Assembly: GCA_010031885.1 (NCBI GenBank)
Contig: RGYU01000005.1
Span: 1-35,339 of the forward strand
Length of the DNA: 35,339 nt
Direction of reading: 5' to 3'
Origin: Chlamydiota bacterium
GTDB taxonomy: Bacteria; Chlamydiota; Chlamydiia; Chlamydiales; RGXB01
The translations under genes and the position numbers were made by a program. A model generated the notes under the pieces. It was given only the letters and a program-made list of their open reading frames with translations, did not search any database and was not told the DNA's origin. Positions 1-8,581 of the stretch are shown in pieces; positions within the stretch are counted from its first letter, which is position 1; the number at the start of each line of letters is the position of its first letter.

Positions 1-109
1 CAAATAAAAAATTTTTTCGCCCGTAAGCTTTTAGATATCTACAAACTAAAGGAAATTAGGATTGATTCATTTGAATAAAAACGGAAAAATCGGCAGAAAA
101 AGGTTAAGA

Positions 110-787
110 ATGCAGCAAGCCATGAAAGAGTACGCCGCTGAAAAGGCGTTTGAAATCCTTTTAGAAAAAGCCAAGGGGCCATTTAAATTAGGGCTTGGCA
201 GCGGCACAACTTCTGAAATTTTTTTACAAATTCTTTTGAAAAGAGCCCATGAACTTCCCCCTTTTACATGTGTGGCTAGCTCAAAGAAAATATTTTCCAT
301 GAGTTCACATGCGCTGCAGTTTATGGAAGAGGATAGTTTTGAAACCTTGGATTTTTATGTCGACGGCGCAGATGAAGTTAGCCTTGACCACCAGTTTCAT
401 CTTATAAAAGGTGGCGGAGGCTGTTTAACGCGAGAAAAAATCCTCTACTCCTGTGCCAAATACCGTATCATTATGGTAGACGTAACTAAACTTCACCGCG
501 GACCAATAGGATCGGGGTTTAAGCGGATCCCTGTGGAGGTGCTCCCTTTTGGTTTGGCCTCAATCCTCAAAAAAATCCAATACAAAGGTAATCTAAGAAA
601 AAATTTTATCACTGACCAGGGTTCATTCATCTTTGACCTTGATGCTCCTTTAAGTGGTACAACATCTACTCCCGAGGCTTGCTTAAAAATTCGACAAGTA
701 ACCGGAGTGATAGAAGTGGGGGTTTTTCCCCCGCCCCAATTGCTTATCGTAGGCAAAGAAAATAGCGCTGAGGTGCTTCATGTTTGA
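110..787 (+). CDS. rpiA: ribose-5-phosphate isomerase A
   Basis: Interconverts ribose 5-phosphate and ribulose 5-phosphate in the cytoplasmic non-oxidative pentose phosphate pathway. The RpiA signature blocks are all visible: LGLGSGTTSE near the N-terminus (phosphate loop), YVDGADEV, and IKGGGGCLTREKI followed by an MVD-x-TKL segment. From this start the product is 225 residues, the usual family size. An open frame extends upstream to a TTG at 62, but the ATG at 110 matches the family N-terminus better and has a purine-rich AAAAAGG about 8 nt upstream, so I chose it. The stop overlaps the next gene by 8 nt, which suggests translational coupling. Identity is near certain; only the start is open. 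Confidence 0.94.
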   Translation: MQQAMKEYAAEKAFEILLEKAKGPFKLGLGSGTTSEIFLQILLKRAHELPPFTCVASSKKIFSMSSHALQFMEEDSFETLDFYVDGADEVSLDHQFHLIKGGGGCLTREKILYSCAKYRIIMVDVTKLHRGPIGSGFKRIPVEVLPFGLASILKKIQYKGNLRKNFITDQGSFIFDLDAPLSGTTSTPEACLKIRQVTGVIEVGVFPPPQLLIVGKENSAEVLHV

Positions 788-1163
788 CGAAAAGCTTATC
801 CCTATTGATTCTTATGAAATCGACCCTCACCCTAATTATACTCTTTTTAAACTTCATACTAAACAAGGGACCGTTCCCCTCTATACATCATCTGAGGTAA
901 ATGAAAAATTACGAAAAGATTTTCGGCGACCCGTAACGCATGACATCATTCTAGGAGTAGTTGAGGGATTTGATCTTAAAATCATCAAATGCATCATAGA
1001 TCACGTCGAAGATTCAATTTATTACGCAAAACTGTTCATAGATCGGAATGGAAAAGAGATCGTTTCGATTGATATACGTCCTAGCGATGTATTAATTTTG
1101 ATGAAACAACACAAATTCCCTGTTTATGTTGCCCAAAAAGTAATTGATCTTACGAAAGATTAG
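780..1163 (+). CDS. bifunctional nuclease (BFN/DUF151) domain protein
   Basis: A 127-residue protein that fits the DUF151 / bifunctional nuclease domain. Family-like features are the TSSEVNEKLRKDF segment, RPVTHDIILGVVEG, a beta-hairpin core around YYAKLFIDRNG, and the typical RPSDVLILMKQHKFPVYV motif (family pattern RPSDA-x-ALA...P-IYV). Some homologues have been ascribed nuclease activity, but in most bacteria the role is unknown. The start codon lies inside the 3' end of rpiA, so the two are probably one operon. Its stop overlaps the end of the convergent ptsH gene by 4 nt, so there is no room for an intergenic terminator between them. Confidence 0.78.
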   Translation: MFDEKLIPIDSYEIDPHPNYTLFKLHTKQGTVPLYTSSEVNEKLRKDFRRPVTHDIILGVVEGFDLKIIKCIIDHVEDSIYYAKLFIDRNGKEIVSIDIRPSDVLILMKQHKFPVYVAQKVIDLTKD

Positions 1164-1450
1164 TAAGTGATGTAGAAGCGGTTTCTAGATAAATCCAATA
1201 AAGCTCTAACAGCTTCTTCAGCATCCTCTCCGTCCGCTTCAACACATACTTTTGACCCCCGCGCCGCCGCTAACATCAATATTCCTAAAATCGACTTGCC
1301 ATTAATAGCTAAGTTTTCAAATCTCAATGTAATATTAGATTTAAACTGAGAGGCACAGCGAACAAATTCCGCTGCAGGACGTGTATGAAGCCCTTTTTCA
1401 TTCAAGACAATGAAGAAGCCTTTCGCTTTTTGGTCTCTTTGATCGATCAT
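1160..1450 (-). CDS. ptsH: phosphocarrier protein HPr
   Basis: HPr-fold protein of 96 residues. The phosphorylatable histidine sits in GLHTRPA (His22) and the regulatory-serine segment is NGKSILGI (Ser53). The tail with GSKV-x-V-x-ADGEDAEEAV is typical of the family. In Chlamydiae PTS proteins occur without a full sugar PTS, and HPr is thought to act with a PtsN-like protein and HPr kinase (established knowledge, not visible here). The ATG overlaps the pepF stop in an ATGA arrangement, so it is the second gene of a pepF-ptsH unit and probably translated by coupling. No EI gene is in the window. Confidence 0.92.
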   Translation of the reverse strand: MIDQRDQKAKGFFIVLNEKGLHTRPAAEFVRCASQFKSNITLRFENLAINGKSILGILMLAAARGSKVCVEADGEDAEEAVRALLDLSRNRFYITY

Positions 1451-3198
1451 GTATCCAGTTGATCAACTAAATGTTTAAATGCATCTAAAGCTTTCTGGAT
1501 CGTTGAGGGATCCCGAACATCGACATTCGCATCTTTTAAAATGTCAATAGGGGTTTTTGAGCTCCCCGAGCTAATAAACTCCAAGTACTTTTTTTGCCCT
1601 AGAATCGGATCGTTCTTCAAGTTAGTGTGCAAGGCTAAGCTAGCGCTGACTCCGATGGCATACTGATAGACGTAAAAAGAGGAGTAAAAATGGGGTATGC
1701 GAAGCGCCTCAACACCTAGCAGAGGATCAATCACAAAACGCTCGCCATAATATTTTCGATAAAGCTCATTAAAAACTCCACAAATATAATCTGCCGTCAA
1801 AACGCCCTTGTTTTCTACGTAGCTATGAGCTGTTTTTTCAAAGTTGGCAAACAACGTTTGTCGGTGCAGTGTCGCTCGTATAGCTTCCGCTTTATAGTGG
1901 AGATAAAATTGACGGATTTTTGGATCATTGATTTTTTTCATCAAAAGATCAAAGAGCATCTCCTCATGGAATGTGGACGCGACTTCAGCGACAAAGATTG
2001 TGTAGGAAGCGTAGGGATAAGGCTGGTGTTTGTTGCTGTAATAACTATGCATGCTATGTCCAAGCTCATGGGCAAGTGTAAATAGATCGCGTATCGAGCC
2101 GGTGAAGTTCATGAGAATGTAGGGGTGGGACTTATAGTATCCCGATGAGTATGCCCCGCTACGTTTGCCTGGTCTTTCATACCAGTCTACCCAGCGCTCC
2201 TCTTTCAGCCCTTTTGTTGCGATCGCAACATATTCGTCCCCCAACGGTCGGATCGACTCCAAGACAAGATCCATCGCCTCTTCAAGCGTAAAGTTCATCT
2301 CCACGTCCTCATAAGGTTCTGCGTAGAGATCGTACGCATGGACCTGATCGACACCTAACACCCTCCCCTTCCAAGCAACATATCGGTGAAGCTGTTTAAG
2401 ATTCTCCTCTTTTTCAACTGTGGAAAGAAGATTCAAGTAGACTGAGCTTGGAATCTCATTCCCAAAAAGGGCCGCTTCCATAGATGAATCAAACTTTCGT
2501 ACTTTACGGTAAAACTCATTTTCCAGGACTTTTTGGTAGTAATTCTCGCTTAATGTCATTTTAACTTTATCAAAAGAGCTAAAAAGATTCGTAAATGCGC
2601 TTCTACGCAATTGACGATCGGAGGATTTGACCAGATTTTGGTAGGATGCAAGAGTGAGCGGATGACTTTTATTCTCTTTGTCTATAGCATCCTCAAACTT
2701 GAGTTCTACGTTGTTAAGAATATTGAATAAAGAAGAGCTCCTTTGAGTAACACCACATAAAGACAATATCTTTTCTTCGTCTTCATTCAGGGTATGAGGA
2801 CGATTTTCCAAAATTCTTTGTAAGTATCGTGCGTATTTTCCCTCAGGTCTAAGGTTAGGTATTCTCAAAATCTCCGAGCGCATCCAACTTGTATTGGCGT
2901 CAAAATCACTGTAAAGGGAGCGTGCTTGATTGATCCGGATAAGATTTTGCTGGTCACCGATATCCCCATCGCTCAAAAGGTGGGCGTAAGTATAAAGCTT
3001 TTCCAACATCTCGTTGAAATTAAAAAAAGCATCTAAAGAGGCTTCTAAATTTGCTGGATCTTGGGCAAGCAGGCCACGAAATTTGACCACAGCATCGAAC
3101 CCTTGCTTCAAGAGGGTCTCATAATTCGCATCCCAAGCCCTCTCATCATTGTATAAAGGCTTTAAATCCCATCTGGAAACATCTTCATGATCGTACAT
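1447..3198 (-). CDS. pepF: oligoendopeptidase F (M3B family)
   Basis: Cytoplasmic zinc metallopeptidase that degrades short peptides. The gluzincin motif HELGHSMHSYYS is present at about residue 376, followed by the family block FVAEVASTFHEE containing the third ligand. The C-terminal HFYSSFYVYQYAIG block and the N-terminal SRWDLKPLY block are also M3B features. The frame opens at a TTG at 3234 whose AAGGA lies directly against it, so I prefer the ATG at 3198, with AAGAAG 9 nt upstream, giving 583 residues; the ATG at 3207 is an alternative. It sits head-to-head with groES, the arrangement around groES/groEL1 in Chlamydia. Its stop overlaps the ptsH start by 4 nt. Confidence 0.94.
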   Translation of the reverse strand: MYDHEDVSRWDLKPLYNDERAWDANYETLLKQGFDAVVKFRGLLAQDPANLEASLDAFFNFNEMLEKLYTYAHLLSDGDIGDQQNLIRINQARSLYSDFDANTSWMRSEILRIPNLRPEGKYARYLQRILENRPHTLNEDEEKILSLCGVTQRSSSLFNILNNVELKFEDAIDKENKSHPLTLASYQNLVKSSDRQLRRSAFTNLFSSFDKVKMTLSENYYQKVLENEFYRKVRKFDSSMEAALFGNEIPSSVYLNLLSTVEKEENLKQLHRYVAWKGRVLGVDQVHAYDLYAEPYEDVEMNFTLEEAMDLVLESIRPLGDEYVAIATKGLKEERWVDWYERPGKRSGAYSSGYYKSHPYILMNFTGSIRDLFTLAHELGHSMHSYYSNKHQPYPYASYTIFVAEVASTFHEEMLFDLLMKKINDPKIRQFYLHYKAEAIRATLHRQTLFANFEKTAHSYVENKGVLTADYICGVFNELYRKYYGERFVIDPLLGVEALRIPHFYSSFYVYQYAIGVSASLALHTNLKNDPILGQKKYLEFISSGSSKTPIDILKDANVDVRDPSTIQKALDAFKHLVDQLDT

Positions 3199-3267
3199 AA
3201 AGGCCATCTTCTTAAAATCGGAAAAAAAAGACAATCCTTAAAGATAAAAGATTCCTCTTTTTATGAG

Positions 3268-3294
3268 TTAGCAAACTAAAACGATCACTGCTAA
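3268..3294 (+). promoter_or_regulatory. CIRCE operator (HrcA site) upstream of groES
   Basis: Two 9-bp arms, TTAGCAAAC and CACTGCTAA, are separated by exactly 9 nt. The consensus CIRCE is TTAGCACTC-N9-GAGTGCTAA. Each arm matches 7 of 9 positions and the outer TTAGCA/TGCTAA hexamers are perfect. Position 70 nt before groES and the known HrcA-CIRCE control of chlamydial groESL make this a convincing call. The inner arm bases have drifted, so repression may be weaker than with a consensus site. Confidence 0.85.
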
Positions 3295-3298
3295 TTTA

Positions 3299-3327
3299 TT
3301 GCAAAAAAATCGAAATGCCTGTACTCT
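3299..3327 (+). promoter_or_regulatory. candidate groESL promoter
   Basis: TTGCAA (3299-3304) and TACTCT (3322-3327) are 17 nt apart, just downstream of the CIRCE right arm and about 37 nt before the groES ATG. Both hexamers match the sigma-66/sigma-70 consensus only partly (about 4 of 6 each). The real promoter could instead lie upstream of CIRCE. Confidence 0.35.
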
Positions 3328-3363
3328 CTTCATCAAATATTTGTAACAAAAAGAGAAATCCTT

Positions 3364-3630
3364 ATGCGTTTTAGACCACTAAGCGACCGCCTTTTGATCG
3401 AAATTGTCGAAGAGGAAGATGTTAAAAAAGGGATTATCATCCCTGACAGCGCAAAGAGTAAGCCTCAAAAAGGGAAAGTATTGAAAGCTGGACCTGGAAA
3501 AAAAGACGAGCCGATGCAAGTCAAAGAAGGCGACCATGTCCTCTTCAATAAATATGGCGGAACAGAAGTCAAGATTGATGAGAAGAATTACTTGATACTC
3601 CGTCAAGACGATATTTTAGGAATTTTATAA
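3364..3630 (+). CDS. groES: co-chaperonin GroES
   Basis: The 88-residue co-chaperonin caps GroEL and helps ATP-dependent folding. RFRPLSDRLLIE at the N-terminus, the mobile-loop region with KKGIIIPDSAKSKPQKGKV, and YGGTEVKIDEKNYLILRQDDILGIL at the C-terminus are all canonical. The length is slightly under the usual 94-100. A CIRCE operator lies upstream. groEL begins 15 nt after the stop, so this is the usual bicistronic heat-shock operon. The ATG follows a purine stretch (AAAAGAGAAA) at proper spacing. Confidence 0.97.
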   Translation: MRFRPLSDRLLIEIVEEEDVKKGIIIPDSAKSKPQKGKVLKAGPGKKDEPMQVKEGDHVLFNKYGGTEVKIDEKNYLILRQDDILGIL

Positions 3631-5280
<1,650 letters not shown>

Positions 5281-5290
5281 TCCTAAACAA

Positions 5291-5321
5291 AAAAGCCCCT
5301 TTTTAGAGGGGCTTTTTTTTT
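5291..5321 (+). terminator. rho-independent terminator of groESL
   Basis: Arms AAAAGCCCCT and AGGGGCTTTT form a 10-bp stem around a 6-nt loop and are followed by a run of 9 T. The same hairpin recurs in inverted orientation at 5795. Confidence 0.92.
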
Positions 5322-5339
5322 GGATAAACTTCAACAGGG

Positions 5340-5591
5340 TTAATCTTTAGGCCATAAATTTTGAATTCTGTTATAAGCAGGTTCGAAGACTTCATCTACT
5401 TCGTCTGGCCTTTGAACGCCGAACAAAAAATTTAAGACATGAAGACATAAATGCGCTATTACTACGATTATTTTAGCAAAAACCAAACCGACTTTTTTTG
5501 CAGTTTTTAAGGCCTCTGATCCCAATCCACAATCGTTTGGCACAATAGGCTCGTGTTGTACATATGGTACATTAGTCACGCATGCTGACAT
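5340..5591 (-). CDS. small single-pass membrane protein, unknown
   Basis: I do not recognise this 83-residue product. It has a polar, Cys-containing N-terminus (MSACVTNVPYVQHEPIVPNDC), one hydrophobic segment of about 22 residues (VGLVFAKIIVVIAHLCLHVLNFLF), and an acidic tail rich in D/E and aromatic residues. The frame opens four codons earlier, but that region contains the G-rich ribosome site, so I start at the ATG at 5591. A good extended -10 promoter (TTTAAA-N17-TATAAT) lies just upstream. The gene sits alone between two inverted copies of one terminator. Small secreted or inclusion-membrane proteins look like this in Chlamydiae, but one hydrophobic segment is not enough to call it an Inc protein. 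Confidence 0.62.
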   Translation of the reverse strand: MSACVTNVPYVQHEPIVPNDCGLGSEALKTAKKVGLVFAKIIVVIAHLCLHVLNFLFGVQRPDEVDEVFEPAYNRIQNLWPKD

Positions 5592-5616
5592 ATTCCCCCC
5601 CATTCATATCTATATA

Positions 5617-5645
5617 ATTATAACATATTTTTTAATTATTTTAAA
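5617..5645 (-). promoter_or_regulatory. extended -10 promoter of the small membrane protein
   Basis: On the minus strand TTTAAA (5640-5645) and TATAAT (5617-5622) are separated by 17 nt, and TG lies one base before TATAAT (extended -10). It lies 25 nt upstream of the chosen ATG. The same TGTTATAAT core recurs before the kinase gene at 29487. Confidence 0.6.
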
Positions 5646-5794
5646 TCATTTTTATCTTATTGAACTTGAATAAGTTGTGAAAGATTGAGTTCTAAAAAGA
5701 TTTTGTCCAAAAGAAAGAGCGTGCTTACCCACAATTTCATAAGTCTTTGCACTTTATGAAGATAAAATTAACAGGCATTATGATTCAAAGGTTC

Positions 5795-5825
5795 AAAAGC
5801 CCCTCTAAAAAGGGGCTTTTTTCCT
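5795..5825 (-). terminator. terminator, inverted copy of the groESL terminator
   Basis: AAAAGCCCCT, 6-nt loop, AGGGGCTTTT. The sequence is the exact reverse complement of the hairpin at 5291, loop included. It would terminate the minus-strand pseudogene that ends at 5833, and also reads as a terminator on the plus strand, where the T-run is longer (6 T). Confidence 0.75.
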
Positions 5826-5832
5826 CTTTACT

Positions 5833-6607
5833 TCATTTTTTGATGAGAGGTTGTATGAACACCTCATCAAATTTTTCCATCACTTTTTGAGGGCTAAATT
5901 CTACTGAATAAGCATCCCAATTCGAGGAACGGACAGTATCAATATTTGTAGCACACCACTCCATTGCCCGAATAAGCTCTCTCCTGTTACTGAAATATTT
6001 CGCTTTATCCTTAAGGATCATTGAGTGGCATTGGTCACCAAATATTGAAGTGATTACCGGCTTATTTTTTATTGAAAATTCGCCACAAGCCAGACCAAAA
6101 GTTTCCCCTCCACTTCTAGCATGAATCATCGCATCACACGTATTGATAAAAAGGGCCTTCTCATGTTGCATAAACTTCACCATGGATTTCAAGTTTATTG
6201 AATACCGCATGAACTGCATTCTTACAATTTTTTGAAACATGTTTATCAACAGCACCCATTTTTTGATTGTAAAGAATATCAATCCCTTTTTCTTTGATGA
6301 TCTGCTCCACCTCATCAAAAGAATTGCACTCAAAAAAACGGTCTTTAAATCTTTCTTTGAACATGTTTTGGCTGCTTTGGATGTAATCAGCTCCATCGTA
6401 CACTCGATGAATGCAATTGATGTAGAAGATGTAAGATTCATTTTGCAGAATTGTCTCGTTACAATCAGCATAATTATAGACCGAGAGCTCTACGCCGCGC
6501 ACAGAAATTTCACGAGGAAAAAACCCGATTTTTACTTTATTGCTCTCCAGAAATAAAGGGGATAAAACTAAAGCACAGAAGAAATGAAAAAAAATCCTAT
6601 GATACAT
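5833..6607 (-). pseudogene. frameshifted, internally deleted glycosyltransferase-like gene with signal peptide
   Basis: Two reading frames together resemble one family. The N-terminal part (from the ATG at 6607, in the frame ending at 6161) has a signal-peptide-like start MYHRIFFHFFCALVLSP, then VKIGFFPREISVRGVELSVY, YNQKMGAVD and AVHAVFNKLEIHGEVYA. The C-terminal part (another frame, to 5833) has FINTCDAMIHARSGGETFGL and a CGEFSIKNKPVITS block. From memory these are the two ends of a roughly 300-residue glycosyltransferase-like family found in amoeba-associated bacteria. The frames meet near 6161-6185, and the segment normally between HGEVYA and FINTCDA is almost absent, so a deletion plus frameshift is the simplest reading. 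The gene is probably dead. Confidence 0.72.
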
Positions 6608-6757
6608 GGCACACCGTAAATTTTTTATTTTTACCACCTTTTAAGGATTATGAATAGTTTTTAACAAAAATAAGCATAAATTATCGCTTATTTGAAAAAT
6701 TTGATTTACAATCTTCTTTTTTTGGGAGATAAATCAAAAAAAACTATTGAGCTAAAC

Positions 6758-7270
6758 ATGAAAAAAATTGTCATCGTCCTTATTTTTTTGGTCATTGTTT
6801 TATGTATCTTTTTTTCCTTTGTCTATTACTTTAGGGTACCTCTCATCAACATGAACCTATCTAAGCTTTTTGCAGTACCGGTCCGTCTGGAGACATTTGA
6901 TTTATCCCTAAAACAAGTATCCGTTGGAAACTTTGAAATTTCAAACCCTCCTAAATCCCAAGTTCCTAAAGCGATGACAATCCAATCCCTTATCGTCAAT
7001 ACACCTCTTTGGAACTATTTGGGGACGCACACCGATATTGATAGCATTTCAATCAACGGAATTGATGTTGATGTAGAATTTTATGACCCCCTTTATAGAA
7101 ACATGAATTGGGATCCTATTATGGGCTCATCTTCCACAACTACAAAAGAGGCTCCTCGAGGTGGAGAGTCCTCCGCCTTCATTAAAAGATTTACTATACG
7201 TAACCTGAAAATCACCCTTCGCCTTCCCAACCAGCAGCCACTCTCATATTCCTCGATAGCTCAGCGGTAG
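6758..7270 (+). CDS. membrane-anchored AsmA-like protein, 3' end truncated at tRNA-Asn
   Basis: The 170-residue product starts with a strong membrane anchor (KKIVIVLIFLVIVLCIFFSFVYYF) followed by a periplasmic beta-rich region with RVPLINMNLSKLFAVPVRLE, SLKQVSVGNFEISNP, and alternating hydrophobic strands (IDSISINGIDVDVEF). The organisation is that of AsmA/DUF748-like inner-membrane proteins, but I recognise only the general type. The frame opens at 6692; I start at the ATG of MKKIV. The last seven codons and the stop lie inside the 5' half of tRNA-Asn, so the natural C-terminus was probably lost at this junction. It may be a non-functional remnant. Confidence 0.5.
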   Translation: MKKIVIVLIFLVIVLCIFFSFVYYFRVPLINMNLSKLFAVPVRLETFDLSLKQVSVGNFEISNPPKSQVPKAMTIQSLIVNTPLWNYLGTHTDIDSISINGIDVDVEFYDPLYRNMNWDPIMGSSSTTTKEAPRGGESSAFIKRFTIRNLKITLRLPNQQPLSYSSIAQR

Positions 7271-7321
7271 AGCAGCGGACTGTTAATCCGTTGGTCGTAA
7301 GTTCGAATCTTACTCGGGGAG
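7250..7321 (+). tRNA. tRNA-Asn (GTT)
   Basis: Cloverleaf: acceptor TCCTCGA pairs with TCGGGGA (one G-T wobble). The D-arm is GCTC/GAGC, the anticodon loop is CTGTTAA with anticodon GTT, the T-arm is GTAAG-TTCGAAT-CTTAC, and the discriminator is G. CCA is not encoded. A terminator follows at once. The 3' half is repeated at 12095, marking this tRNA as an integration site. Confidence 0.95.
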
Positions 7322-7368
7322 TTAAAAAAGCCCTTCTTTATGAAGGGCTTTTTGCTTTTCTTTGGTAT
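7284..7368 (+). repeat. left direct repeat (attL), tRNA-Asn 3' half plus terminator
   Basis: These 85 bp are repeated in the same orientation at 12095-12179 with 83 identities; the mismatches are at 7324/12135 and 7362/12173. The repeat begins in the anticodon loop and continues through the tRNA 3' end and its terminator, as expected for site-specific integration into a tRNA gene. Confidence 0.92.
7324..7355 (+). terminator. terminator after tRNA-Asn
   Basis: AAAAAGCCCTTC, loop TTTA, then a matching GAAGGGCTTTTT arm that supplies the T-run. Duplicated with the attachment repeat at 12136. Confidence 0.88.
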
Positions 7369-7659
7369 TATTGGCAGTTTCCCTGTTCAAGAAAGTTTGC
7401 GTGAATACGAAAAAAGCCCGTTTCTTTTCTGAATGTAGCCGCCTTCATCCTAGAAGAACAGCTCAAAAAAACAACCTCTCACCGCTTGGAAGATCTAACG
7501 GCTTCAAGTTACTTGAATGGGTCAAGGGCTCATGATGTCCGTTCCTATGGACATTCAGTCTGAAGTCTAAATGGCTTCGCTTCGTAAAATTTTCTATTAA
7601 TATCTGGAGTTTAATGAGAAAACTGTGAGAGAATCTACTAGGTCAAGGGTTATTTTTTT
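7369..7659. other. gene-poor left end of the island with an unidentified coding-like remnant
   Basis: No start-to-stop gene is convincing here. The frame 7403-7563 (+) stays open for 53 codons and reads like protein (VAAFILEEQLKKTTSHRLED, then a hydrophilic tail), but I do not recognise it and it lacks a ribosome site. It may be a gene fragment. The rest shows nothing I can support. Confidence 0.3.
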
Positions 7660-8514
7660 ATGGATTTTCGAGAGCTATTAGCAAAACTCAAGCGCATATG
7701 GGACCCCAGAGCAACTCTAGCCAAAGAATGGTTAGATAGTGCAACTAGATATGAAGAAAGACTGCGGGCCAATAAGCTGTTAGATCAACAAATAGTTGAA
7801 TCCATTCTCCACGAAAGAAGTCGAATTCATGCTCTTTTTCAGAAACTCTTACCTGAATTTAAAGAACAAATTTCAGTAGTTGTGACAAATGAAACCCTAG
7901 CTGAACACTGTGCTATATTTTCATGGAATAGGCATATTTATGTGCAGGTTTCTGCTGCTTTAATAGCTCGACCTATCGACCATCCAGAATCAACTGGAGT
8001 AAAGGCTTGGGATTGGCTTGCTCAGCATGAAATTTCACACGTAAAATCTGGTCATTTACCTTGGTTTTTTTACGTACGTAGAGTATTTCAGCTTGCGATC
8101 CTATTTTTTTGGATCCCCAAAATATTTTCCTATGTACTCCCTTCCAATCATCTACTGGACTCATGGTTAAACGGATCTTTTTGGCTTTTTTGGGCTGGAT
8201 GGAGCATGAAAATGATTGTCAGCTTAGTTTTTGAATATTGGGCCGATCTTCAAGCCACTCGCTCTATCAAAGATCCTTTAGTCTTGGAGGATGCCGAACA
8301 ATCCCTTAATAGAATGACCTCACAAGCCATCAAAAGATTTCCCCAGCCTTTTGGTTGGTTAAATTACCTACTACATTTGCTATTCTTCGATCCCCATCCA
8401 CCTTTTATATTACGTCAATGGCTATTGCGTAAACATGCGCGATTATTAAGAAATGGTTTTACGAAACCAGCGGTCATATCTGAGCGATATTTTAATAAGC
8501 CACCAATTGACTAA
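7660..8514 (+). CDS. M48-type membrane-associated zinc metallopeptidase
   Basis: A 284-residue protein with the zinc motif HEISH (His123, Glu124, His127) in WLAQHEISHVKSGH. Two or three hydrophobic segments follow, then FEYWADLQATR (Glu192, Asp196), the usual third-ligand motif of M48 peptidases, and DPHPPFILR near the C-terminus, matching the HP-x-R region of that family. It is probably an inner-membrane peptidase with a cytoplasmic active site, of the HtpX/Ste24 type but divergent. It has its own ATG with AAGGG about 11 nt upstream. It is the first intact cargo gene of the tRNA-Asn island; its 3' end abuts the hsdR remnant. The substrate is unknown. Confidence 0.7.
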   Translation: MDFRELLAKLKRIWDPRATLAKEWLDSATRYEERLRANKLLDQQIVESILHERSRIHALFQKLLPEFKEQISVVVTNETLAEHCAIFSWNRHIYVQVSAALIARPIDHPESTGVKAWDWLAQHEISHVKSGHLPWFFYVRRVFQLAILFFWIPKIFSYVLPSNHLLDSWLNGSFWLFWAGWSMKMIVSLVFEYWADLQATRSIKDPLVLEDAEQSLNRMTSQAIKRFPQPFGWLNYLLHLLFFDPHPPFILRQWLLRKHARLLRNGFTKPAVISERYFNKPPID

Positions 8515-8581
8515 AATTCTAACAGTGATTGATTGGTATGTTTGCATATGTTTTTTAAATACTTTATTGCCCGTTCTGGGA

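Noticed and set aside
1825-2085. 86-codon plus frame inside pepF
   Set aside because: Antisense shadow of a highly conserved enzyme gene, with no independent support.
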